Shown here piece after piece: positions 21,007-30,493 of a DNA stretch of 64,000 nt (its first letter is position 1; every line of letters begins with the position of its first letter). The translations under genes were made by a program, and so were the position numbers. Location: the NCBI GenBank assembly GCA_023014485.1, contig JAJOZX010002700.1, positions 307,501 to 371,500 on the forward strand, in the 5' to 3' direction. The notes beneath the pieces are model-generated. The model was not told the DNA's origin. It ran no database searches and saw nothing but the letters and a program-made list of their open reading frames with translations. The stretch is from Bathynomus jamesi (Eukaryota > Arthropoda > Malacostraca > Isopoda > Cirolanidae).

Positions 21007-22401
21007 CTGATATCTCTGGGAGCATTTTTCCATCCCAATGAAGAACTAAAGGCTCTCCAGGACAAAATGCTTGCTCTTGATATTCTGTTGCTATTTCTTT
21101 GCGTAACTTTTGACGAGTTCGAAGCATAGTAGATTTTGACACTGTAATGTTTTCCAAATTATGGCCCAAAGACTGAGCAACAACAGCATAAGACATAGCT
21201 GCATCTCGATTGGAAAGATTCATTCTATCATAGGCTGCTACAACATTTTTGTCAATAGGCTTTGACTTTTTAGGAGCCAACATTTTCTTTTTAAATTGCT
21301 CTTCAGAGGGACCTTGAAAATTCATTTCAAGGTTGTCGTCATTAGTTGATGATGATGATGACGACGATGTGAAATCATCTCTATTGGCAGGCAAGAATGA
21401 TCTTTTAGATCACTTCTGCTCTTTGAGGGCTCTTTCACACTCTAATTCTTCATGATGAAGCCTTCTTTTCTCTCTTTTTGCAAGAATTTGGTCTACTGTA
21501 CCCATGCTACTTTGTGTAGGATATTCTTGCTGGCTTAAGTAGAAAAGCTTGTCTTCTTCATTTGACATCATCAAAAGGGCATTAGAGTGACCAATATCAA
21601 GAATTTCAGCCTTAATTTCATCTTTAAACATAGCTTCTTCAATACGGCATTTTTCCTCGGGCCTTTTTCTGTTTTTCATCAATTTATCATAACAGCTTAT
21701 TAAAGAGTCAATCTTTCGGATGGCACTGTCTCTACGCATTGTGGGAATCCTGGCTTTCTCCCAGTAGGTCATCACTTCATCTAAGCAAAGATTAATGGAT
21801 CTTCTTCGTCCCAATTTTTCCTCTTTTTGATGGAAGAAATATGTTTGCAAAACTTGCAGTTTTGTAGGTAAGCGGCAACAAAGTATATCTTTATTTAAAT
21901 GGCCAATGAGCCAAACTTTAGTTTTAGAACGAGTAGCCATTTTTAGTTTAAAAAATTAAATTTCTGAAATAGTAAAATAAACCAGTTAAATTAGGAGATA
22001 AAAAGGATAACTAAAAGGTTCAAGCCAATTAGGCAAAGCCTTTAATTTAGAGTTGACCAATTAAGGATAATATATTTTAGCCAAAATTTTTGTTTTCCTT
22101 ATTAATAATTTTCTCTGAAATAATGATCTAAGATTGTTTTTGTACTCTATTAACACCAAAAATTTCTTAAATAAGAAGAAATTTTTTCCTAAGTTGCAAC
22201 TCAAGTTGAGTTGATCATTGATGTTCTAGCGCGCCTATTCATTGGAAAATTTTTATAAGTCATTAAATCTCGGGACCCCTAAATATTCTCATATTTGATC
22301 AAACTTTTGCTGACATGTCTATCTGGTCCAAAGGAACAAGGGCATTAATGTGGAACAAGGATTTCTTCAACTTTATAATTTACCCCCCATTTTGGTCCAC
22401 A

Positions 22402-22405
<4 letters not shown>

Positions 22406-22443
<38 letters not shown>
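22406..22443. repeat. (TA)n tract
   Basis: Lies between the transposon and the next hAT element; its last eight bases TATATATG are the hAT target duplication. Confidence 0.9.
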
Positions 22444-22445
<2 letters not shown>

Positions 22446-23333
22446 GGCTCGGATTTAGCTATAGGCGAACTAGGCGATCGCCTAGGGCCTCGCGCCAAAG
22501 GGGGCCTCGCTCAAGCCGTTTTGCGCGTTCTGTTCAAGTGATATTAATGATTTAGAACTCTATGAAGAACTTAAAGTACTTTGCAGGTTTATACCTCAGA
22601 AAACAGATCTCGGAAATGCCCTTGTTTATATAGTGCAAAAACAACTAAGTGAGATTTATCCTAATGTTTATGTTGCACTTCGAATAGTATTAACCATCCC
22701 AGTTACTGTTGCTTCTGCTGAAAGAAGTTTCTCGCGTCTCAAACTTATTAAAACATATTTGCGTTCCACCATGTCTCAAGCGAGATTGCAGTCATTAGCT
22801 ATGTTATCAATAGAAAACGATATAACAAATTCATTAGATTATTTTCAATTAATTGAAGAGTTTAGCTCGAAGAAAAGTAGAAAAGCATTGCTGTAATATT
22901 CAAGGAGCATCTGAACCAAATATTAAAGCATTAATATTTAGCCTCATAAGTCGATCGCTCACTATTATAAAAAATGAAATGTCAACATCTCTTATACATC
23001 ACATATGAAAACCGTTTGTATACTATGGAAAGTCATTACCTATAATATTATATAAATCTTAGAAATCATTGTCTTATATTTTCGATACAAATCTTGATTC
23101 ATATTATAATTTATACTTATTTGTATGGTTTATTTATATTTCTTATACAATTTCCATGCGTGATTATTTTAGTTTGGTTTAATTTTTAAGTGCTGGCATA
23201 GTTCTGTCTATGCGGGATTCTAATATTGCTGGTATAGTACCGATAATTAAGTCCATATTTTCATATATATAGGCCTAGGGCCTCGCAATTTCTAGATCTG
23301 CCTAGGGCCTCGCAATTTCTAGATCCGGCCCTG
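22444..23333 (+). mobile_element. hAT element, internally deleted, with 8-bp target duplication
   Basis: The termini CAGGCTCGGATTTAG and complement of CAGGGCCGGATCTAG are flanked by TATATATG at 22436-22443 and 23334-23341. The element keeps only the 3' part of a transposase gene. The right end carries a tandem duplication of GCCTAGGGCCTCGCAATTTC (about 23273 and 23300). Confidence 0.9.
22526..22896 (+). pseudogene. hAT transposase, C-terminal dimerisation region
   Basis: A single open frame reads DINDLELYEELKVLCRF, then LSEIYPNVYVALRIVLTIPV, TVASAERSFSRLKLIKTYLR and MSQARLQSLAMLSIE. This is the conserved hAT C-terminal dimerisation domain, with the A-S-A-E-R-x-F-S core intact. The BED finger and the catalytic DDE residues are absent because of the internal deletion, so the product has no activity. 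It is preceded by non-coding terminal sequence and ends at a TAA at about 22896. Confidence 0.9.
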
Positions 23334-23341
23334 TATATATG

Positions 23342-23342
23342 T

Positions 23343-23374
<32 letters not shown>

Positions 23375-23397
23375 CATATATATATAGATACACACAC

Positions 23398-23440
<43 letters not shown>

Positions 23441-23462
23441 TATATGTGTATATATATACACA
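23342..23462. repeat. (TA)n/(CA)n microsatellite
   Basis: Dinucleotide tract; LINE-2 copy 2 starts directly after it. 22897-23260 inside the hAT is non-coding AT-rich sequence. Confidence 0.95.
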
Positions 23463-24661
23463 TATTCCATAACTTGGTTAGAAATACGCAGCACGGTTTT
23501 AGGCGAAACAAATCTTGCTTAACTAATCTTTTAGAATTTTTTCAAAGCGTGGTTGACGTTTACGATAGTCATCGGGCAGTTGATGTAGTGTATTTAGATT
23601 GTCAGAAAGCGTTTGACCCCGTACCGCACAAAAGACTCATTGAAAAAACTAAGGCTCATGGAATCAGGGGTGTAGTAATAAATTGGATAGAAGAGTGGTT
23701 GCGAGGTAGGAAACAGAGGGTGGTCGTTGATGGAGCGGAGTCGTCTTGGGCTAATGTAGTGAGCGGCGTTCCTCAGGCTTCTGTATTGGGCCCCTTGCTT
23801 TTTCTTATATACTGTATATTAACGATTTAGATGTCGGCCTAGTCAGTACAGTTTTAAATTTTGCGGATGAAACGAAGTTGGGTGGTTGGGCGATTAATGG
23901 CGAAGATAGAGGTAAAATCCAGGAACATCTGAATAAAATTGTTGATTGGTCAGTCACATGGCAAATAAGTGCAAAATAAGTCGATAAGTGCAAAATTTTA
24001 CATATAGGTTCACGTAATGGTAATTTTGCGTATAGTATGTAAGGGAAGCGTAGAGCAGGAAAACGTTTTAGGAGTTATAGTGACTGGTGATTTAAAAGTA
24101 GCGAAACAAAGTCCAGCAGCGGTCAATAAAGCCAACAAAGTGCTAGGTTTTATAGCTCAGAATTTTGAGTACAAATCGCACGATAGTATTGTTCCTCTTT
24201 AGAAATCATTAGTTAGACTCCATTTGGAGTACACAATCCAATTTTGGAATCCGCATATGCGAAAAGATGTGGACAAAATCGAAAGAGTTCAAAGGCGAGC
24301 AACTAAGATGATTCCGTCGCTTTGGTCGAAGTCGTACGAGGATAGGCTTAAGGAATTAAAATTGACTACACTCGAGACTAGGATGCTAAGGGGTGATCTA
24401 ATCCAGTTTTTCAAAATTATGAATGGGCTCCATAACGTAGATAGAGATAGCTTTTTCGAAATATCTGAATATAATAGGACTAGAAATAACTGGTCTAAGT
24501 TGACAAGTAGAAGGTTCAAGACAGCATTTGCCAAAAACTTTTTTACGCATAGAATAGTAAATAGTTGGAATAGTTTGCCGGTAGAAGTAATTAGTAGGAC
24601 GTCTATAAACATGTTTAAAAATCGATTAGACGCATATGTTCTACAGATCTACAGAAGCTAA
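23463..24661 (+). pseudogene. LINE-2 copy 2 reverse transcriptase
   Basis: Motifs in order: [56 protein letters not shown], a damaged NFADETKLGGW stretch near 23850 where the second catalytic Asp is Glu, EYTIQFWNPHMRKDVDKIER, and the C-terminal NWSKLTSRRFKTAFAKNFFT and NMFKNRLDAYVLQI. Frameshifts occur near 23815 and 24000, and there is a TAG at about 24201. Copy 1 contains a comparable gene, so sequence order is secure. Inactive. Confidence 0.88.
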
Positions 24662-24873
24662 GGCTAACAAAGACCCTAAGATCCATTTTAAGGTTAGCCC
24701 GAGAGAAAGAAGAAAGTAAGGGGTTAAAAGAAGAGAATATGGGGTTAAGTAAGTAGCAAAACCTATCACTCGTGGGTTAAAATTCATTCAGTAAAAGAGA
24801 AAGAAGGACACCATCATCATCCGCCGGCCACTACCGACAAGTCGGAAAAAAAGTCGAAGAGAATACTTCCAGC

Positions 24874-25172
24874 TGTTGCAGACCGGTCCTCCACTCCATC
24901 GGGAGGTAGAGGATGCAGCCCACTCTGCCAGAAAGGGGTGAAAGATGAAAAGAAGTAAAATAAGAACGCATTACAAATCATGCAACACATTCTTAACTCA
25001 AAGAACAACACATTCTTAACTCAAAGCAACACATACCTCCATTAGTTGCAGACCGGTCCTCCACTCCATAGGGAGGTAGAGGATGCAGCCTACTCTGCCA
25101 GAAGGGGGTGAAAGATGAAAAGAAGTAAAATAAGAACGCATTACAAACCATGCAACACATTCTTAACTCAAA
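24874..25172. repeat. Tandem duplication, period about 170 bp
   Basis: TTGCAGACCGGTCCTCCACT occurs at about 24876 and 25046, followed in both by GGGAGGTAGAGGATGCAGCC and TAAGAACGCATTACAAA. It probably belongs to the LINE-2 3' UTR. 25173-25410 shows no recognisable feature. Confidence 0.85.
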
Positions 25173-25414
25173 CACTATCATATCATGCAAACTATAGACA
25201 TGCAATGAAGAGAGTTACAGACATACAAATAAGGAGAGAGAAAAGAAAGAATAACAAAAAGTGGGTTAGTTTACGCTACGAGCTACATCTGTCTAATTTT
25301 TTTTTTTTGCTACATATCACACTCAGGCATGTCACAAGCTGGCATTAGTCGTCAACAGACTCATCCCGGATCACCACCCCCAGAGCTCCTGTTACTAATT
25401 GTTTTATTATTATA

Positions 25415-26311
25415 CAGGGTGTACATAAAGTCAGGATCTATTTTTGTGAAGCACTTGGAAATTATATGGAATTCAATCATAAAATGATAAAGTGGTAACA
25501 TTTATTAAATAATTAAGAGTAGGATTCGACGTGACGCCCATCAGTATCCCTGCACAGCTCAAATCGTTCCGCAGCATTTCTAAACACATTCTGGAGCATT
25601 TGCGGGGTTATTTTATCTGCAGCAGTTCGTATACGTGTACGTAAGTTTTCAAGACTCGTAATATTCGTCTGATAGACGTGCGATTTGATAAAGCCCCATG
25701 CAAAGAAATCTAAAGGGGTTAAATCTGGTGATCTCGCTGGCCAAGGTCTGTTGCTTCCGCGTCCGATCCAGCGATTTGGAAAACGTCCATTTAGAATAGA
25801 TAATCCTGAACAATTTTGGCATAGTGACAAGGAGCACCATCATGTTGATAGACGACGGGGATAGGATTGTTAGTATCATCGTCTATCAACATGGTGGTGC
25901 TCCTTGTCACTATGCCAAAATTGTTCAGGATTATCTAAATGGACGTTTTCCAAATCGCTGGATCGGACGCGGAAGCAACAGACCTTGGCCAGCGAGATCA
26001 CCAGATTTAACCCCTTTAGATTTCTTTGCATGGGGCTTTATCAAATCGCACGTCTATCAGACGAAGATTACGAGTCTTGAAAACTTACGTACACGTATAC
26101 GAACTGCTGCAGATAACATAACCCCGCAAATGCTCCAGAATGTGTTTAGAAATGCTGCGGAACGATTTGAGCTGTGCAGGGATACTGATGGGCGTCACGT
26201 CGAATCCTACTCTTAATTATTTAATAAATGTTACCACTTTATCATTTTATGATTGAATTCTATATAATTTCCAAGTGCTTCACAAAAATAGATCCTGACT
26301 TTATGTACACC

Positions 26312-26314
<3 letters not shown>
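25415..26314. mobile_element. Fold-back mariner (two inverted C-terminal halves), TA target duplication
   Basis: Ends CAGGGTGTACATAAAGTCAG and its complement, with TA at 25413-25414 and 26315-26316. The two halves are near-perfect inverted copies meeting near 25864 with a spacer of about 20 bp. Each half encodes the same mariner transposase C-terminus, so the element is an inverted dimer of one transposon end. Confidence 0.92.
25859..26216 (+). pseudogene. mariner-like transposase C-terminus (right arm; mirror copy 25513-25850 on minus strand)
   Basis: The frame reads VYQHGGAPCHYAKIVQDYL, then WPARSPDLTPLDFFAWGFIK, and ends FELCRDTDGRHVESYS. QHGGAP corresponds to the usual QQDGAP, so the second catalytic Asp is Gly. 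The third catalytic Asp in SPDLTPLDFF remains. The DNA-binding half and first Asp are absent. The mirror copy on the minus strand (25830-25513) has the same C-terminus with a few differences (TNITSLENL for TKITSLENL). Neither can be active. Confidence 0.9.

Positions 26315-26398
<84 letters not shown>
26315..26398. repeat. (TA)n microsatellite
   Basis: Dinucleotide tract right of the fold-back mariner. Confidence 0.95.
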
Positions 26399-26399
<1 letters not shown>

Positions 26400-27222
26400 A
26401 AAATCCAAATTAGAAATAAAATATAAAAGTAATAAAAATTACAAAGCTTTTCGAGGAGATTTATTCTTTTTTCGTTCAGGTAAGAAGACTAAAGTGAAAT
26501 AAAAGTTGGAGAGAACGGCACATTAACCTCATGTATCTGGCAGATGAAAACGGCGCAGGAAAGATTTAAAAAGAACATCTCCAGCTGAAATTTTATTTAA
26601 AAGTAGATCAATTTAAAAATCACTTCTATCATTATTGAAATTATCAACATTTTCAATTGAAATGGATTTGATTAATTTCCTCTTATTTTTATATTTTATG
26701 TTAAAGTGAAGCAGCGAATTATTAATATCAATTGAATGATCTGATATATTCATATGCTGATGTAAGGCCGAATTAGGGTCGCCCGTTCTAAGACAGTATT
26801 TATGTTCAGAATTTATAACAAAATTATTAGTTTCTCCAATATAAACCTCGTGACAGTTTCCGCATGAAACTATAAACTCTGGCATGATCAGAGGCAAACC
26901 CAGGCTTGTAGGAAATTTCTAGTAGTGCAGTTTATCTTGGTAACCACGTTAGTGGAATTACTTAAATACTCATTTGTCAAATCTTATTCAGTAGGTAACA
27001 CTAAAGTATTCATTTGTTCTCGACATATTTGCGGAACATTACTGTAAAATCTTTTCTTAGTAAGTCAAAAGCGGTGTTTACAAAGGCAAGGAAATAATCC
27101 AATTCGGCGAAAGCATCCTTAATAAATAACCTCATTGTCCAAAAACTGAGGGCTACAAATACTAAAAGCACGGAGAAACAAGCACATTAAAAGCCAATTA
27201 AACTGTCAAAAAAATTCTAAAC
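26400..27222 (-). mobile_element. Penelope-like element fragment (PLE-2), minus strand
   Basis: Contains a GIY-YIG endonuclease remnant and flanking sequence. The mirror-image plus-strand fragment at 27827-28210 repeats its 3' part, for example AATTCGGCCTTACATCAGCA at 27849 against TGCTGATGTAAGGCCGAATT at 26756. Confidence 0.7.
26613..26897 (-). pseudogene. PLE-2 GIY-YIG endonuclease fragment
   Basis: The frame reads FIVSCGNCHEVYIGETNNF, then HKYCLRTGDPNSALHQHMNI and KLIKSISIENVDNFNND. The C-x2-C followed by VYIGET, and HK-x-CLRTGDP-x-SAL-x-H, match the GIY-YIG nuclease domain of Penelope-like elements; the catalytic Tyr-Ile-Gly is present. The expected Arg after YIGET appears to be lost (NNFVINSEHK). 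No RT frame is visible next to it. Inactive. Confidence 0.75.
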
Positions 27223-27230
27223 ATAAACAC

Positions 27231-27818
27231 TAGGGTGGATCGATTTTACATTTTCTTCGATTTCCATATTCTAATAGAGACAAAAACTTGCGCATGCATG
27301 AGAAAATAGCCTCTGCAAAATCTTAGCTTAATAGGTAATCATCTTCTGCCCCCGGCAGAGCGATGAAAATCATATTTTAGTAGTCAAAAACGTATTTTTA
27401 AACCCTAGCCTAGAGTCATAAAATTTTGCGTGTGTGTTATTTCATGCCTAAGCAACGATATAAATGCTATGGGAAATATATAAATGCATTATTTAAGACA
27501 AAGAGCCGATCTGAAAATATGTATATACATATTTTCAGATCGGCTCTTTGTCTTAAATAATGCATTTATATATTTCCCATAGCATTTATATCGTTGCTTA
27601 GGCATGAAATAACACACACGCAAAATTTTATGACTCTAGGCTAGGGTTTAAAAATACGTTTTTGACTACTAAAATATGATTTTCATCGCTCAACCGGGGG
27701 CAGAAGATGATTACCTATTAAGCTAAGATTTTGTAGAGGCTATTTTCTCATGCATGCGCAAGTTTTTGTCTCTATTAGAATATGGAAATCGAAAAAAATG
27801 TAAAATCGATCCACCCTA
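27231..27818. mobile_element. 588-bp fold-back MITE derived from the 1614-3799 transposon
   Basis: It is almost entirely palindromic, centred at 27524/27525 (GTATATAC). The arms copy the terminal repeats of the 1614-3799 element with internal parts removed. It begins TAGGGTGGATCGATTTTACA and ends with the complement. The flanks are perfect 8-bp direct repeats ATAAACAC at 27223-27230 and 27819-27826. This gives the target-duplication length of the superfamily. Confidence 0.93.
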
Positions 27819-27826
27819 ATAAACAC

Positions 27827-28210
27827 TGTCTTTGAACGGGCAACCCTAATTCGGCCTTACATCAGCAGAGGACTATCTCAGATCATCCAACTGATATTAA
27901 TAATTCGGTGCTTCAGTTACGCATAATGAATAAAAATATGAGGAAATTGATCAAATCTTTTTTAATTGAAAATGTTGATAATTTCATCAATGATCCATTT
28001 GTAAATAAAATTTTAGCCGAGAACGCTCTTTTGAAATCTTTTCTGCACCGTTTTCATCTGTTTGATGCATAAAATTCATGTGCCGTTCTTTCCAAGTAGC
28101 TTTTATTTCATTTTAGTGTTCTTACCGGAACGAGGAGGAGTAGATCTCGTAAAACTTCGGAATTTTTATTGCATTTACGTATCTTTTATTTTTAATTGGG
28201 ATTTTCAATT
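27827..28210 (+). mobile_element. PLE-2 fragment, plus strand
   Basis: Encodes the same endonuclease tail as 26613-26897 but inverted: SALHQQRTISDHPTD-like, then MRKLIKSFLIENVDNFINDP and a short C-terminal stretch, with stops. It continues into tail sequence (CGAGGAGGAGTAGATC) also present inverted near 26450. Confidence 0.7.
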
Positions 28211-28252
28211 TACAATATATATTTCAGTACGGTCATTGTATGGTTAACATTT

Positions 28253-28255
28253 TAT

Positions 28256-28342
<87 letters not shown>
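28253..28342. repeat. (CA)n(TA)n microsatellite
   Basis: Dinucleotide tract. 28343-28892 following it is AT-rich and I recognise nothing there. Confidence 0.95.
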
Positions 28343-28345
<3 letters not shown>

Positions 28346-28888
28346 CTTTGTAAAAAAAATGGCAGAATATTTGTTCCATTAAGGTTGGGTAGTTAAGCTA
28401 AATTAAAAATTCTTTGTTGAAAATGTGATATCCAAGTTTGGACTACAATTATACTGAAGCGAAACATAATTTAGCTTTATCAGGGTGTTTGTTCATTGGA
28501 ACCATTTCGCATCGGTAATCATGACACCAAGTTAACGACTTCTCAATCAAACAGTGGTAATTGTATTTAAATATAATTAAAATATTTTAGACCCTCTTCT
28601 GCTTTGATCAGGGTTAGACGAAGATTTTAGAGAAACCATTAAGTAAAGCAATTGGAAGGGTTATTTTAAGTAATTTTCCATTTTTTTATATTGTCGGAAT
28701 GAAGTCATTATCATTATAAGTAATTTAAGTTCTATTTGATGTACAGTGCATGTGTTTGGTGGGTTCTATTTATAGAAATTATATAATTGCTCTACAAAAT
28801 AAGTTGGAAATTATAATGACTATAATGTCATAATATTATACAGTTTTTCAAAATGTGTATCAATTAAAATATTTTGTGAAAGTCTTAG

Positions 28889-28892
<4 letters not shown>

Positions 28893-28944
<52 letters not shown>

Positions 28945-29021
28945 TCAACTGCAAAGAACACGCAGTATAAATAACGTAAAGAACGACGCTTGTATAGGAG
29001 ATATTCCGCGCAAGACGAGAG

Positions 29022-29094
<73 letters not shown>
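28893..29094 (-). mobile_element. SINE-1 tail fragment S3 between two (TA)n tracts
   Basis: 28940-29025 is a minus-strand SINE-1 tail (ATTCAACTGCAAAGAACACG to GACGAGAGAGAG), with (TA)n at 28893-28938 on its tail side and (TA)n at 29026-29094 on the other. The tRNA-like head is missing. Confidence 0.85.
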
Positions 29095-29097
<3 letters not shown>

Positions 29098-30329
29098 TGT
29101 AGAAAATCCTTTGTTATGCTTTATATTCGACAAAGTAGATCATATTAAGTCAGACCTTCTTGTATCTGTCTGTCATGATTTTTATGATTCAGAAGAAATA
29201 GAACATGCGAGGGTAAAATTAAACACCCTGTTCGGTGCTTCCCTCCCAACTCGTAGAGGTAATTCTAAAAACGAGAATACCCTGAAAGACATTATAAATA
29301 AAGTGTCGACCTCCGGGATAATGAGAATAATATTACCTTTTACGTTACTAACTTCCATAGAATACCGGTGATCTCTATGGGTGACATAAACGTCTCGGTG
29401 CTCCTCAAACAGTATAATGAGGTACAAAAGTCGATAGTTGAACTGAAACACCAACATATGGTGTCAAATCAGAAAAACGCGATTTCGATAGAACAGTTCC
29501 GGTCAGAGTTAGATGCGTTGAAAGAGACGCTCCTCCCAAAGCCCAGTTACTCGGAAGTAGTTCAGCAAGCCAGATCTCCAAGAAGCGCGTCGGGCTACGA
29601 GGGAAACGAAATCCCCGCCTCCAACTCCCCCCCTGAATGTGGGGTGGAAACGCAGCATGCAGCGATAGCGGTCAACCCCCTTCCCGTTCAGGAAAGGACC
29701 CCTGCTCTCGATCTCACAATGAGGAACAGGGACGGTCCAATGCCGAGAGTCAAGGCATCATTGCCCTCTTCCCTGCCTCCCACTGCAAAGGAGAGGTGTT
29801 CGATTACGCCTCGCTCGGTGCGCAGTTCGCCCCCCCCTCCCACCGAAGAAGGAGAGGCACGCGCGGCCGTCAGGGTATAAACATCGCTAACAGACACTCA
29901 CCAAGCCACAGAGTAAGGGAGGGGCCTCCTATCCCCCAAAGGTTGTGCCACCCATCACCCAGGAACCCTGCCTCAGGGAGATCGAGGGAGCAGGACGGGT
30001 GGGTAACTGTTAATAGGCGCCCGTCCCAAAGGTCTCCTCAACCGGTCTCCGCGGCGAGGCCACCGATGGAGAATCTCACCTTATTTGTGTCGCGAATTCA
30101 GCTCTCGAAAGAGGCAAGCGATATTCGACACATTATAGAAGAAATCATTGGTGAACACAGTATAGTGATAGTTAATAAACTAAACACGAAATCTCCATAT
30201 TATGACTCTTTTAAAGTAATAATTAAAGGTGTAAATGCACATTTCAACCCATATAATATGAGTCAATGGCCAGACGGTATTATTGTTAAGGAGTTTATTC
30301 ACTTTTCCAAGAGATTTGATAACAGGCAA

Positions 30330-30372
<43 letters not shown>

Positions 30373-30395
30373 GGCGCCCTAACGGTAATGCCTGA
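29095..30395 (+). pseudogene. LINE-3 ORF1 remnant
   Basis: The first frame reads [20 protein letters not shown], then [19 protein letters not shown], an N-terminal domain I associate with ORF1 proteins of invertebrate CR1-like LINEs. A coiled-coil-like segment follows (SVLLKQYNEVQKSIVELKHQ and QFRSELDALKETLLPKPSY), then a Pro/Ser/Arg-rich low-complexity part. A region around 30060-30310 (LTLFVSRIQLSKEASDIRHI ... YDSFKVIIKG) resembles an RRM-like or effector domain. At least two frameshifts (about 29370 and 29850) break it. It ends near an AAT microsatellite encoding Asn. Confidence 0.7.
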
Positions 30396-30480
30396 AAGTT
30401 GTACTGTGTATAATAATAATAATCTTACTAATAATAATAATAATCTTACTAATAATAATAATAATCTTACTAATAATAAA
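30331..30480. repeat. (AAT)n and (CTTACTAATAATAATAAT)n repeats
   Basis: A pure ATA/AAT run at about 30331-30372, then three repeats of an AATAATAATCTTACT unit at about 30410-30480, between ORF1 and ORF2 of LINE-3. Confidence 0.9.
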
Positions 30481-30493
30481 TTCTCTATCAGTC

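Larger units (their letters stand above)
19163..21940 (-). pseudogene. Transposase, full length, two exons, one internal stop
   Basis: Exon 1 runs 21940-21007 and exon 2 20490-19163, about 752 residues in all. The start MATRSKTKV matches the relative at 4794. The only lesion I see is an in-frame TGA at 21410-21412; the same frame continues on both sides. The first acidic motif is LVLHWDGKMLPEIS at the exon junction, then LVSGNGEEKLLGIPKVTTGT, then SFDTTASNTGIHAG, LACRHHIYE, GAYHHARWMAKGIYAFK, and a basic C-terminus. Asp in HWDGK and FDTTASNTG are candidate catalytic residues by comparison with FDGRKD and DSTNTNTG at 59.5-62.5 kb. Unlike those relatives it lacks the N-terminal Cys cluster. I cannot name the superfamily; it is not classical hAT, Tc1 or piggyBac by these motifs. 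Confidence 0.85.
19005..22405 (-). mobile_element. Nearly intact 3.4-kb DNA transposon of the TAG-terminus superfamily
   Basis: Inverted termini: TTAGTGTGGACCAAAA at 19005 and TTTTGGTCCACACTAA ending at 22405. Similarity continues inward to TTGTTCCACAT on both sides (about 60 bp, imperfect). The element splits a (TA)n tract, so any target duplication would be ATATATAT-like and cannot be told from the repeat. It carries one transposase gene with one intron on the minus strand. 21941-22345 is AT-rich leader. Confidence 0.9.
23463..25172 (+). mobile_element. LINE-2 family copy 2 (5'-truncated)
   Basis: Begins at RT residues [20 protein letters not shown] and runs to the RT C-terminus and a 3' UTR. 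It is the plus-strand counterpart of copy 1. A 170-bp tandem duplication lies in the 3' UTR. Confidence 0.87.
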
